From: Chitinophagales bacterium
GTDB taxonomy: Bacteria > Bacteroidota > Bacteroidia > Chitinophagales > UBA2359
Length of the DNA: 64,000 bases
Direction of reading: 5' to 3'
Assembly: GCA_016787295.1 (NCBI GenBank)
Contig: JAEUUX010000234.1
Span: 1-64,000 of the forward strand
A model generated the notes under the pieces. That model saw only the letters and a list, made by a program, of their open reading frames with translations. It ran no database searches and had not been told where the DNA came from. How positions within the stretch are numbered: position 1 is the first letter of the stretch; every line of letters starts with the position of its first letter. Position numbers and translations under genes: made by a program. This document shows, piece by piece, positions 1-8,925 of the stretch.

Positions 1-3000
1 TGTGTAGCTAATGATGGTCACTTTTATTTTTAGTGGTTCAAATTCTTTGGCATCAAAAGGAATATCTAATAGTTTGGCGGTCTCCAAATTGGTCACTCTA
101 ATCACTTTTTCGGCAATGATTTGTATGCCTTCGCCTTTGAAGCCGGTGCTTTCCCATTTCTGCCACAATTCGTCGCCCGGAATAAGGTCTATGTACATCA
201 ATTGTTCGAGGGCTTCGGTGCTGCCCTCAGATATTTTGTCTAAGGTAATATCCAAGTTTTTGACATAATCGTTGTTGTTGGCAATCAAGATGATGCTGGG
301 GTGTCCATATGAAATAATGTTGCCCGACGGACCGCCGTCTGGTGCCATGCCCACAATGCCGGGGTCGGCAAGGAAGGTGTTGCGGGTGACGATGTTGTTG
401 CTGTTGAGAACATTTTGGGTGGTGTTTGCTGTTTCTATGCCGAAGATGGGGTTGTCTAAGGACTGCAAGCGGGCGAGGAGACAGATTTCTACTTTGTCGT
501 TATTGTCTGCATCTGCATTAATGCTGGGGCAGTTATCAATAACGCTGGTGAAGGGATAATAATCGTCAACTGTTGGGTCGGTGAAGTTGGGTGGAGACCA
601 GTGGACATAACCTTCCCAAGTGCTGTTCTCAGCCAGAGGGTCGATGACAACGGGATATGGGTCGCCGTTGCTTTGGATAGTGATTTCCTGCCCCACGAGA
701 CAGTCGTTATCTACATAGTGGTTAATCCAATGGTCGGGCCACATTTCGCCTGTGCTGGCAATTGTCCAGTAGAGGTGCAGGCTGGCGGGCTGTGTGGTGC
801 ATCCGTTGCTGGAGGGGGTGTTGATGTTGTAGCGGATATAGTTGTCTAATAGTTCGTTGCTGGTACTGTCAATAAAGTCGGGTTCTTTGTTCTCTGACCC
901 TAATAATGCTTCATAGTTTTCGGTGTCAATATCGGTATTGAAAGCGACGGTGGTGTTCCACAAATCGGGGCTTTCCCAAATGTCGTACCAACTGTTGTCA
1001 ATAAGGGCAGTTTGGTTGGGTTCGTTGTTGGAGTTGTCCCAAGGGTTGTCTTTTAGGTAGATTTCGCAGTTTTGTACTTCCACTGCTCCCATGCTGTTAG
1101 TGGTACTGCCTAAATGTGTTTTTAGGCTATGTCTTTTTTCGTAGTCGGTGATGGTGGCTCCTCCTGCGCTGGTGGGGTCTTCTATTTGTTTGGCTGTTTG
1201 GGTATTCCAATTTGTACCTTCGGTGGGGACGTGGTCATAATAGTACCAAAAGCGACCATAGTGCGTTAGCATATTATTATTGCCATTAGGATGAGAAAAT
1301 TGTGGCATGGTGGCATTTATTCTACATTCGCCTGGCCCGCCACTCAATGTCCCTATGAGTTGCCCCGCGGGATTAAAATAACCACTACCCGATGAACCAC
1401 CCAAAACTGACCCACGGTCAAATGTTAATCCAAAGTAGCTGCCATGATTGTTGTTGTTGCTATCTGTGGTTGAGATATTAGCAATATAGTTGGGATTGTT
1501 GTTTCTGAATGGGCGCACTCCATTATAGACTTCGGGGGTAATAGTAATTTGGCTAATAGAATCATCTTGCAGCGCAAAACGTTTGTCATAACCGCTGGGG
1601 TGACTCACGCTCACGCCTTTGTCGGGCAAGGTTTGCTCGGCATTCCAGCCTGCAAACGTGGCGTTATATTCGGGTGGAATACTTTGGTTTAGTTCTAACA
1701 ACATAAAGTCACCAATACCCGTAGCATTTTCTGAAGCGTCTATCCCCGTTGTATTGAGGCGTACAGAAATAGCATGAAGTTTGGCACCAGTTTCAATTGT
1801 TTGATTGATATTTTCTGCGGGAGATAAGGCTATATTACAAGATTCGCTATCAAAATTGAAATCAAAACGGAAATATACCTCTTGGCTTTGTTCGCTATTA
1901 TAAGGAATTAATAGTTCAGGATTTAGCCCCCGTCTTAGGCAATGCGAAGCAGTAAGAACATAAGGTTTGCAATCTGCATTGTTTAGTAGGGTGCCCGTGC
2001 AGAATGGAGGAAGACCGCCTGGTTCATACACTTCGACTCCTGTGCCACCAGGCTCCTGTAAGCAGAGCGAATCGGGAGTAGATGCCGCACAAGGAAAATA
2101 ACGGCGTATTCTCACCACTGAAGGTTTGAGCATTTCAGGCAGGTCAAGTAGTGAAGTGCCGCAAAAAGTGGGAGTAGTAGTAACAGTGTCTATAAATTCA
2201 TCACAATCACACACCACATTGGGCGAGCATGTAGGTTCGCCTAAATCTTGCTCTTCTCTATCGCCCCGTTCCAGAGCAGCGGTATGCCATTTTGTAATGT
2301 TTAACTTTACTCTTAATATTTGTACACTGCCTTTGCCTTTGGCGTTTTTAGGCTCGTAGTATTCTACAATCAATTCTTTTCCGGGCATATCGCTTGTATG
2401 CAGGTCATCGTTATAGCTATTACCGGGTGCGGTATAGAGTGAACTAACATAATAGCCATCGGGAGAATAATAAGCAAAATAGCCACCTTTGGGAATTACA
2501 ATTTTTGTCCATAAACTTATGGCATATCCCAATTCACATCGTATACCCAAGCGCCAAACTCTGTCCCCATTGGGCAAAGTCTCCCATACGCCTGAATTGT
2601 CGAGCGTATAGTTAGTAGGTTGTTCTGCAACGCTACCAAGTTGTTTTAATGGCATTTTCTCAATAGTTTCACTAATGTGTTCATTTCGCCATTTAGAATA
2701 AGGACTTGCAATAGGCACTGTTTTTTTGAGACGGTGGGTGCTACTGTAGGGAAAATCATTGAGGCGGTATAATAAAAAATCTATATTAAACAAACCTTTT
2801 CCTTTTTGTGCTTTGGGTTCGTAGTATTCAATACAAATGTCTTTGCCTGCAATGGTATTGACCATTCTTTGGCGGGTGCCTAATGGGTCGGCGGGCAATA
2901 CGGGACCAACTAACTGTTTCTTGTCGGGGCTATAAAAAAACAAAGTGCAACCTTCGGGCAGTATTAATTCGGTGGTTTGCACACCAATGCCTTTTAGCCA

Positions 3001-3402
3001 GTCACTATTAGAATGCAATTGCATTCGCCACACACGGTCGCCATTCGGCAATGTTTCCCATACGCCGCTGGTGTCCATGCTACTTTTAAATCCTGATGCA
3101 ATACCCACATAAAAACTAAAGTCTAAGTAGGGGTTTTTGCGTTTCAAGAATTTGTTGTAAGCATATTCTGAGTTAACTCCTCTTAGAGGTACTTTCGTTT
3201 TCATTTTGTGTTTAAAACTGTGGGGTTGTTGTTTTTTAGCACCGTTGTTGGGAGTGTTGGTGGTGGTGACGGTGGTTGTGGTCGTTGTGGCGACGGCGGT
3301 TGTGGTCGTTGTCTTAGCAATGGTGCTGCTGCTGTTGAGACACACTGACAACGTGAGGGTTATGGCAACAAAGATGCTGCGAAAGTTCAAAAAATCTTTC
3401 AT
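1..3402 (-). CDS. Secreted Lys-C/trypsin-like serine endopeptidase, partial at left edge
   Basis: I translated this minus-strand frame by hand from the ATG at 3402 down to base 1 without meeting a stop, giving at least 1134 residues. A short hydrophobic signal segment (residues about 8-28) and a Thr-rich low-complexity stretch (30-48) come first. Then a domain of about 100 residues occurs twice (about 112-212 and 269-366), each copy starting with SGVWETLPNGDRVWR. The peptidase core follows: His486 in LTASHC, Asp564 in GDFMLLEL and Ser670 in LGGSSGSG, the arrangement of lysyl endopeptidase-type chymotrypsin-fold proteases. Residues beyond about 700 are beta-rich and unassigned. The C-terminus, probably with a T9SS sorting domain by analogy with other secreted proteins here, lies outside the window. 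Likely role: extracellular protein digestion. Substrate specificity is inferred from family resemblance only. Confidence 0.85.
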   Translation of the reverse strand, partial: MKDFLNFRSIFVAITLTLSVCLNSSSTIAKTTTTTAVATTTTTTVTTTNTPNNGAKKQQPHSFKHKMKTKVPLRGVNSEYAYNKFLKRKNPYLDFSFYVGIASGFKSSMDTSGVWETLPNGDRVWRMQLHSNSDWLKGIGVQTTELILPEGCTLFFYSPDKKQLVGPVLPADPLGTRQRMVNTIAGKDICIEYYEPKAQKGKGLFNIDFLLYRLNDFPYSSTHRLKKTVPIASPYSKWRNEHISETIEKMPLKQLGSVAEQPTNYTLDNSGVWETLPNGDRVWRLGIRCELGYAISLWTKIVIPKGGYFAYYSPDGYYVSSLYTAPGNSYNDDLHTSDMPGKELIVEYYEPKNAKGKGSVQILRVKLNITKWHTAALERGDREEQDLGEPTCSPNVVCDCDEFIDTVTTTPTFCGTSLLDLPEMLKPSVVRIRRYFPCAASTPDSLCLQEPGGTGVEVYEPGGLPPFCTGTLLNNADCKPYVLTASHCLRRGLNPELLIPYNSEQSQEVYFRFDFNFDSESCNIALSPAENINQTIETGAKLHAISVRLNTTGIDASENATGIGDFMLLELNQSIPPEYNATFAGWNAEQTLPDKGVSVSHPSGYDKRFALQDDSISQITITPEVYNGVRPFRNNNPNYIANISTTDSNNNNHGSYFGLTFDRGSVLGGSSGSGYFNPAGQLIGTLSGGPGECRINATMPQFSHPNGNNNMLTHYGRFWYYYDHVPTEGTNWNTQTAKQIEDPTSAGGATITDYEKRHSLKTHLGSTTNSMGAVEVQNCEIYLKDNPWDNSNNEPNQTALIDNSWYDIWESPDLWNTTVAFNTDIDTENYEALLGSENKEPDFIDSTSNELLDNYIRYNINTPSSNGCTTQPASLHLYWTIASTGEMWPDHWINHYVDNDCLVGQEITIQSNGDPYPVVIDPLAENSTWEGYVHWSPPNFTDPTVDDYYPFTSVIDNCPSINADADNNDKVEICLLARLQSLDNPIFGIETANTTQNVLNSNNIVTRNTFLADPGIVGMAPDGGPSGNIISYGHPSIILIANNNDYVKNLDITLDKISEGSTEALEQLMYIDLIPGDELWQKWESTGFKGEGIQIIAEKVIRVTNLETAKLLDIPFDAKEFEPLKIKVTIISYT

Positions 3403-3577
3403 AGGTAGAAGTGTTTTATAATAAATCGAAAATCGGAGCTAAGTTAGCTGTTTTTGTTGATTTTTGTTCCTTTTGGCGCAAAAAAATATCGCCTTTTTTT
3501 TGCATTTTATGTTGCATGATTTTCAACCTTTACAGGTACAACAAAGCTCAAGCAGTAACAAGTTTTATTGTTGCATA

Positions 3578-3621
3578 ACACAAAAACCTTGTCATACAGC
3601 CGCATGACAAGGTTTTTGTGT
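3578..3621 (-). terminator. Perfect hairpin downstream of rnpB
   Basis: Two perfectly complementary 18-nt arms (3578-3595 and 3604-3621) enclose an 8-nt loop. Each arm contains AAAAACC/GGTTTTT. It lies just past the 3' end of rnpB and before the stretch leading to the protease gene, so it probably ends or protects the rnpB transcript. There is no separate long U-run outside the stem. Confidence 0.65.
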
Positions 3622-3648
3622 GTTTAGAGGCTACCACTGCCCTCCATT

Positions 3649-4047
3649 CCGCAAATCTATAAGCCGGATTCTGTACTAAGCGTTTTGAGGCGATTAGCTT
3701 CTATCATTTATCTAGACAATGGATCACTCCATTGTTCCAACGACCTACCCCTCGACATTGGACGAGCAGCCCTTTGTAATTGCCATGTAGCAATACGTGC
3801 CGATGTATTTGGTCTTTCAACGCACAAGGTTTACCCTATTATTTAGTTGCCTAAACAATACGTGCGCACTTATCGCACGTTTTCACCCTTACCACACTTC
3901 TAATTAACAGAAGCGGGCGGTTATTTTCTGTGGTACTTGCTGTAACAGTTGCCTGTCCCCACCAGTTAGGTGGTGTGCTACTCTGTGTTGTCCGGACTTT
4001 CCTCTTTTCTATTTTTGATTATAGAACAGCGATAGAACGATTTGCGG
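3649..4047 (-). ncRNA. rnpB: RNase P RNA (bacterial type A), ribozyme subunit
   Basis: Catalytic RNA of RNase P, which removes the 5' leader from pre-tRNAs. Read on the minus strand, the 5' part holds the conserved GAGGAAAGTCCGGAC element (P4 5' strand region) near 4000. The 3' part holds the conserved ACAGAATCCGGCTTA element near 3661-3680. The ends pair as helix P1: CCGCAAATC (4047-4039) with GATTTGCGG (3657-3649). About 399 nt is normal for a type A molecule. The ends are set by the P1 pairing and mature ends may differ by a few bases. Confidence 0.95.
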
Positions 4048-4147
4048 AAAATTATTTAGGCAGTTAATTTATACGTACAATAGGAAATAAACAAGATTTG
4101 AACGGATATTGTTCCTAAATGTTCAGTTTTTTTGTTTGCCTGTCTTT

Positions 4148-4954
4148 TTATCCGTGTAATACCAAGATAGGAATGGTAGCTTCATTGACTAATGCTTTGA
4201 CTTTGTTTTTTCTGAACAAACTTTGTAGGAACGAATGTTGGTGGGTGATACTACACAATAGGTTGCTGGGTTGTTGTACCAAAAATTCGTGGATAGCATC
4301 GTTCACGTCGTCGTGTTTAATATAATGAAACTGTAGGTCGAGCGGTGCCAAATCGGCTTTTAATTGTGTTTCGGCTTCGGCTTTGGGTATGCTGGCACCT
4401 TCTTTATAAACATGGAGGACGGCAACGGTTGGGATAGTTAGTGCCGTACAAAGTTGTGTAAGTTGTTGTTTGTTGGCATCGGTCAATGGCGAAAAATCGG
4501 TAGCTAATGTAAAGGTAACAACATCTGCGGGACGAGCATCTATAGGTACAATAATAGCAGGTATTTGGGTGTTGCTGATGATGCTGGCGGCGTTGGAGCC
4601 GAGTATTCCACTAATGCCTGTTGAACCTGTGCTGCCAATAATGAGCAGGTCTATACTTTGCTCCGCTACATAATTCATAATGCCTTCGGTGAGGTAATCT
4701 ACTTGGCAGAGAGCATTGATAGTGACATCAGGAGCTGAAAAACGAGCTACCCAATGGTTAAGGGCTTCGTTTTTGGCTTCTAATAGGTCTTCGGTAAAAT
4801 ACATGGCCCAAACGTTGTTGTCTACTAACTGGGTGGGATGTACAAAGTGAATGACCGTAATGCCTGCGCCTATTTTAGGAGCTAAGTGCAAGGCGTAGCG
4901 CATGGCATTTTCTGCTGCGGGAGAAAAATCGGTGGCTACTACAATTTTTTTCAT
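4148..4954 (-). CDS. Universal stress protein, tandem UspA domains
   Basis: A cytoplasmic protein of 268 aa with two Usp domains. The first begins MKKIVVATDFSPAAENA and has the nucleotide-binding loop GSTGSTGISGILGS near residues 108-121. The second begins FTLATDFSPLTDANKQ near 148 and lacks an obvious glycine loop, so only the N-terminal domain is likely to bind nucleotide. It lies downstream of the cbb3 oxidase cluster on the same strand with a 94-bp gap. Tandem Usp proteins commonly accompany respiratory and low-oxygen genes in this phylum, so a link to redox or oxygen stress is plausible but inferred. Confidence 0.85.
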   Translation of the reverse strand: MKKIVVATDFSPAAENAMRYALHLAPKIGAGITVIHFVHPTQLVDNNVWAMYFTEDLLEAKNEALNHWVARFSAPDVTINALCQVDYLTEGIMNYVAEQSIDLLIIGSTGSTGISGILGSNAASIISNTQIPAIIVPIDARPADVVTFTLATDFSPLTDANKQQLTQLCTALTIPTVAVLHVYKEGASIPKAEAETQLKADLAPLDLQFHYIKHDDVNDAIHEFLVQQPSNLLCSITHQHSFLQSLFRKNKVKALVNEATIPILVLHG

Positions 4955-5048
4955 ACAAATAAAGTTGGTAAATGGGTGGAAAAAAGAAAGGACTATATCG
5001 TGATTAGCAAATTTGACTTTGAAAGTGGGTTATACGAAGGAGTTGGCA

Positions 5049-5567
5049 TTAATGTTCGTTTTCTTCTTCCTCTTCTTTGGGATTTTCGGGTGTATTATGT
5101 GTGCCTTCGGGTGTTGTTAGGTTGGCATTGGCGCGTATTTCGGTGTGGCGTATTTCGCCTCCTGATGTTCCTGCTTGTTTTCCAAGGAAAATACCCACGA
5201 ATGCTAATAGTGTTATTGCTATTTTTAGATAGTTTCGCCATGTTTTTTGCTGGAGACTTGCCCAAAGTGTTATTAATGACAATATACCCAACAGATAGTT
5301 CATAAAAGCAAGTTTTTCGCCCGCTTCTTCGTGTTCGTGCATCATCGATTCATTGAGATTGGGTAAGTTTTCGACTATTTCTTCGGCACGTTCGCCTGTC
5401 CAGCTTGTTAGAAAAGCGGTGACAGCACCCAAAACAAACAAAGCATAAGCGGTTCGGCTAAGGGTTTCGGAGCGAAATAGCCAGCTACTTAGCAAGATAA
5501 GCAAAGCAATAATGGGAACAATGATTGGGAAATGATTGATAGCTAAATGGAGATGTGCATCGTTCAT
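5049..5567 (-). CDS. DUF2231-like four-helix membrane protein
   Basis: This 172-aa inner-membrane protein starts MNDAHLHLAINHFPIIVP. The HLxxNHFP pattern with membrane segments near residues 15-30, 38-56, 86-104 and 110-125 is what I know from DUF2231-type predicted membrane proteins, which often bind or sit near cytochromes. The tail (140-172) is hydrophilic, ending in a Glu-rich ENPKEEEEENEH. It follows the SafE-like gene by 21 bp and so is probably the last membrane gene of the ccoG-ccoH operon. The function is not established. Confidence 0.65.
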   Translation of the reverse strand: MNDAHLHLAINHFPIIVPIIALLILLSSWLFRSETLSRTAYALFVLGAVTAFLTSWTGERAEEIVENLPNLNESMMHEHEEAGEKLAFMNYLLGILSLITLWASLQQKTWRNYLKIAITLLAFVGIFLGKQAGTSGGEIRHTEIRANANLTTPEGTHNTPENPKEEEEENEH

Positions 5568-5588
5568 AATACTATAAAGATAATATGG

Positions 5589-6320
5589 TTATTTGGGTTT
5601 GTGGCAGCAACTGACAGCGCATTTTTCACCTTGTTGTTCAATGGCGGGGCTAAGGTACGGAATATTTAGTCCCATTCCTCTCACAAACAAAGAAATTCCT
5701 AAAAAAAGTACAAAAATAGGTACTAAACGGTTGATTCTTTGTCGCCAGTGTAGGGCAATGTACTTGCTAAATACCATAAGGCTCACCATAAGGGGCATGG
5801 TGCCTAAACCAAAGGCAAACATGGCTAAGGCACTGTTGATGGGGTGTGCAAAGGCTAAGGCAGCCGCAAGGGCTACATAGACCAAACCACAGGGCAAATA
5901 GGCATTGAGTAGCCCGACGGTGAAATAGGTAGTTGGTTTTTGGACGGTGTGGAGGTAATGACTAAGTTTTTGGTGTAATATACTAAAATTGGGCAGCCAA
6001 TTGGACTTGGGTAGGAGGTGTGGGAAAGTGCGCAGGAGCAAAAACAATAGAATGATAATGCCTGCTATCATGGACAATCCTTGTTGCCAACCAAATACTT
6101 GCGATATGGTTTTGCCGAGACCTCCAATGACCAAACCCATAAGCGAATAGCCTGTGGCTCGCCCTATGTTATACAAAAAAATAGCTGCGAGGCGGTTGGC
6201 GGGAGACAGTTGGTGGGTGGGCAGAGCAAGAGCAATGGGACCACACATACCTATACAATGGAAACTACCCAGTATTCCGATACTACCGCCTGTCATTATA
6301 GCAAGGAGAAGTTCGTTCAT
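5589..6320 (-). CDS. Sulfite exporter TauE/SafE-family protein of the cbb3 cluster
   Basis: A polytopic membrane protein of 243 aa starting MNELLLAIMTGGSIGILGS, followed by HCIGMCGPIALAL, whose HCxGMCG motif is typical of the SafE-like proteins (CcoG/CcoH neighbours, DsbD-related fold) thought to act in copper or thiol traffic during oxidase assembly. A longer reading frame opens upstream at 6374, but the ATG at 6320 overlaps the ccoH stop as ATGA, which indicates translational coupling and decides the start. Cysteines at the extreme C-terminus (KCAVSCCHKPK) may add a metal-binding site. Six membrane segments are visible. Confidence 0.8.
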   Translation of the reverse strand: MNELLLAIMTGGSIGILGSFHCIGMCGPIALALPTHQLSPANRLAAIFLYNIGRATGYSLMGLVIGGLGKTISQVFGWQQGLSMIAGIIILLFLLLRTFPHLLPKSNWLPNFSILHQKLSHYLHTVQKPTTYFTVGLLNAYLPCGLVYVALAAALAFAHPINSALAMFAFGLGTMPLMVSLMVFSKYIALHWRQRINRLVPIFVLFLGISLFVRGMGLNIPYLSPAIEQQGEKCAVSCCHKPK

Positions 6321-6769
6321 TGTTCGATGGAGATTTTTTGTTCGTGGTAGTAGGGTGTTCCTTCGCTTTCCCAATAAACGCGTGCCAAATAGTAACCCTT
6401 ATTAAGGTCTTTGCTGGCAATAACTTGCTGTCCCATGCTGTCGGGTTGTAGGGAAAATAAAAGGTCTTTACTGCTGTCGTTGGGCTTTAATAACTCAATA
6501 CTACCTTTTTGGATAGCCTGATAGGTATTGGGAGGTAATTGGAGTGTTATGCCGTTAGCAGCGGTATTTAAAATACTATGGTTGTTGGTTTGTTTTTGGA
6601 GGTTAGCTGTTGCGTTGATGATGTTTTGGTATTTGAGTTCTTGGGCATAATAATTTTTGTCTATCATTTCGTTAGTCTGTTGCGAGGCAAGATATACCAT
6701 ACCTATCATGCCTACTAAAAACAAAATAATGACCAATGTTATGCCATGTCCCCAGTTTATTCCTGACAT
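6317..6769 (-). CDS. ccoH: FixH/CcoH-like cbb3 oxidase assembly protein
   Basis: A 150-aa protein with one N-terminal membrane helix (GITLVIILFLVGMIGMVYLA, residues about 9-28) and a periplasmic beta domain, as in FixH/CcoH, the assembly factor that associates with the cbb3 oxidase. I place the start at MSGINWGHG (6769). The longer frame to 6892 overlaps the end of ccoG by 77 bases and has a Lys-rich, low-complexity extension that does not look native. It sits directly between ccoG and the SafE-like gene, the usual order. Confidence 0.8.
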   Translation of the reverse strand: MSGINWGHGITLVIILFLVGMIGMVYLASQQTNEMIDKNYYAQELKYQNIINATANLQKQTNNHSILNTAANGITLQLPPNTYQAIQKGSIELLKPNDSSKDLLFSLQPDSMGQQVIASKDLNKGYYLARVYWESEGTPYYHEQKISIEQ

Positions 6770-6815
6770 GTTTGATTTGGTTTTTTTAATGGGCTTTTTT
6801 TGGAAAATGTTGAGG

Positions 6816-8222
6816 CTAATTTTTGAAAGGACCCAAGAATTTGGTTTTGACTGTTTGGATTTTTTCGCCTTCTTTATATACTCCAATGGCAATATTGTTG
6901 CTTCTGCTTATAACATTGGCTTTGGGAATATCTACGAAAAAAGTTAAATCGTTAACCGCTTCTTTTTTAAGTACGACGTGTTGGTTGCCCACCAATCGGA
7001 CTGTTCCGTCAATGCCTTCGAGTTTCAAATCTACTGGAATATCCTTATTGGTTTTGTTGATGATTTTTGCTTCAAAAAGGTTGCTGATTTTGTTATCTTC
7101 TGTTTCTTGAAACAATTGTCCTTTGACGCGTGCGATATAGGTGTCGACGGGTTTGCGGGTAATCAACAATCCCAACATGAATAAGAACAATAGACTTAAC
7201 AAAACGGTATAGGCTTTTGTACGGGTGTTGAAACCAGTTTTTTGCCCTGTATGTATTTCGTTTTCAGACGCATAACGGATTAATCCTGGCGGCAGATTAA
7301 GTTTTTGCATAACATTGTTGCAGGCATCAACACATGCAGTACAACCAACACATTCCATTTGTATGCCGTTTCTGATGTCTATGTTTGTTGGGCAAACATG
7401 GACACATTTTTTGCAATCGATACAGTCTCCAAAGGCGCGTTCTTGGTTTTTGGTCATTTTGCCGCGTGGTTCGCCGCGTTGGTAGTCATAAGAGATTTGC
7501 ATAGTATCTTTATCCAACATAACGCTTTGTAACCTTCCATATGGACAGATGGTTGTGCAAACTAAGTCGCGTACAAAAGCAAAAACGCCATAGAACATTA
7601 CTGTAAAGAACAGCATACCCAATAAAAGCCCTATGTGTTGGCTAATCGGTTCGTTGATGATTGCCCAAACGCGGTCGACTCCCAAGATGTAGGAGAGGAA
7701 AGTGTTGGCAATGAGGAACGAAAAGGTAAAAAATAGGAGGTGTTTGCTGACTTTTTTAATGATTTTTTCTGTTGTCCATTCGCTTTCGTTAAGTTTTTTC
7801 TGTTGTGTGGGCGAGCCTTCAATTAACCATTCAATTCGTCGGAACACAAATTCCATGAAGATAGTTTGTGGGCAAGCCCAGCCACAGAACAAACGTCCAT
7901 ACGCAACCGTAAACAGGGCAATGAAGATGATAAATGTTATCATGCCTATTGCAAAAATAAAAAAGTCTTGGGGCCAGAATATTTTGCTGAACAAAATGAA
8001 CTTACCTTCCACAACATTCACCATAAAAAAAGGCATGTCGTTGACTTTGATGAAAGGTAAGATAAAAAATACCGCTAAATATAGCCAAGCGAGTTTTTCC
8101 CTAATGCTGTAGAACGAGCCTTCGGGTTTTTGTGCATATACCCAATTACGGTTGCCTTTTTCGGTAACAGTACTTACTCGGTCTCTATAGGTTTTGGCTT
8201 GTACTAAATCGGATTCTTTCAT
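6816..8222 (-). CDS. ccoG: Cytochrome c oxidase accessory protein CcoG (FixG/RdxA)
   Basis: A membrane iron-sulfur protein of 468 aa that reduces or handles copper for CuB site assembly of cbb3 oxidase. Visible features are FCGWACPQT (about 112-120), membrane segments near 45-60, 86-108, 165-182 and 198-220, TTICPYGR (223-230) and two 4Fe-4S ferredoxin motifs: C267, C270, C273, C277 and C291, C294, C297, C301. The C-terminal part after a final helix (about 337-354) is an Ig-like periplasmic domain. Length and motif order match the family well. The gene is 32 bp downstream of a small unknown gene. Confidence 0.95.
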   Translation of the reverse strand: MKESDLVQAKTYRDRVSTVTEKGNRNWVYAQKPEGSFYSIREKLAWLYLAVFFILPFIKVNDMPFFMVNVVEGKFILFSKIFWPQDFFIFAIGMITFIIFIALFTVAYGRLFCGWACPQTIFMEFVFRRIEWLIEGSPTQQKKLNESEWTTEKIIKKVSKHLLFFTFSFLIANTFLSYILGVDRVWAIINEPISQHIGLLLGMLFFTVMFYGVFAFVRDLVCTTICPYGRLQSVMLDKDTMQISYDYQRGEPRGKMTKNQERAFGDCIDCKKCVHVCPTNIDIRNGIQMECVGCTACVDACNNVMQKLNLPPGLIRYASENEIHTGQKTGFNTRTKAYTVLLSLLFLFMLGLLITRKPVDTYIARVKGQLFQETEDNKISNLFEAKIINKTNKDIPVDLKLEGIDGTVRLVGNQHVVLKKEAVNDLTFFVDIPKANVISRSNNIAIGVYKEGEKIQTVKTKFLGPFKN

Positions 8223-8254
8223 GTTTATTAAAGTTATTTCTTGAGCGTCGGAAA

Positions 8255-8671
8255 TTAGTCGCGCTCGGTATAATCTATGATTTCGGGTTTATTGTCGATG
8301 GGAGTTTCTGCTTCGATGCTGTGCTTTGTTTGTTGTTCGAGCGTCCATTGGTCTGTTTTGGAGGTAGCTATCCATGAAGGACCCATTTTGCGAAATACTT
8401 GTGCATGGATATTAAATAGTTGCTCTAACTTTTGCTCTACTTCCCAAACAGTGTCTTTCAGATGCCAAGTGATACTTGTTTCTTTGGTATGGGTCTTGAG
8501 GTATTGTTCTAAGGTGTCGTCGTCGTTGTGCAACAGGTGGCTTTGGTGTGTTAGCCCACCTTTGGGGTGTGTGGTACTAAAAAATTCCATTTTTAGTTGA
8601 GGAAAAGCCTCATGAAATACCTTTTTGATGTCACCAAGTGTGGTAGTTGGGATAATTTTGATGGTTATCAT
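8255..8671 (-). CDS. Unrecognised 138-aa protein inside the cbb3 cluster
   Basis: Cytoplasmic, no signal peptide or membrane segment. The N-terminal 65 residues (MITIKIIPTTTLGDIKKVFH...) have the alternating pattern of a small alpha/beta fold and a region HPKGGLTHQ. The C-terminal half has LKDTVWEVEQKLEQLF and FRKMGPSWIATS, with conserved-looking Trp residues. I do not recognise a family. Its position between ccoP and ccoG, same strand, 32 bp from ccoG, suggests a role linked to the oxidase or its assembly, but that is by location only. A strong hairpin upstream (8771-8802) may separate it from ccoP. Confidence 0.6.
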   Translation of the reverse strand: MITIKIIPTTTLGDIKKVFHEAFPQLKMEFFSTTHPKGGLTHQSHLLHNDDDTLEQYLKTHTKETSITWHLKDTVWEVEQKLEQLFNIHAQVFRKMGPSWIATSKTDQWTLEQQTKHSIEAETPIDNKPEIIDYTERD

Positions 8672-8770
8672 TGTAAAAAAAAATTAGGGTGAATGTTATT
8701 TGGATATTGCCTAATAAAAAATACGATTAGAGAGGTTAGCTAAATGGGAAGGTGTATTTTCCTTTTCCCT

Positions 8771-8802
8771 ATCCCGCTCCTATTGTTTGTTTGGAGCGGG
8801 AT
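8771..8802. terminator. GC-rich hairpin between ccoP and the downstream ccoG operon
   Basis: Perfect 10-bp arms (ATCCCGCTCC and GGAGCGGGAT) around a 12-nt loop, lying in the 254-bp gap after ccoP. No U-run follows on either strand, so it may be an attenuator or an mRNA-stabilising 3' end rather than a strict terminator. Confidence 0.5.
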
Positions 8803-8925
8803 TTGGGTAGCATTATTTTATTAAAAAAAACTTAACTACCTTAGAGTCAGGAAAAGGTTAGGCAAATGCCAAGGATGAGGTTAGCATTACATTGTCCTAT
8901 CAACTAAAAATTTACCAACTGAATA

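Noticed and set aside
11-3421. Several plus-strand frames of 70-95 codons across the left region
   Set aside because: They are shadows of the continuous minus-strand protease frame, which has signal peptide, catalytic residues and internal repeats.
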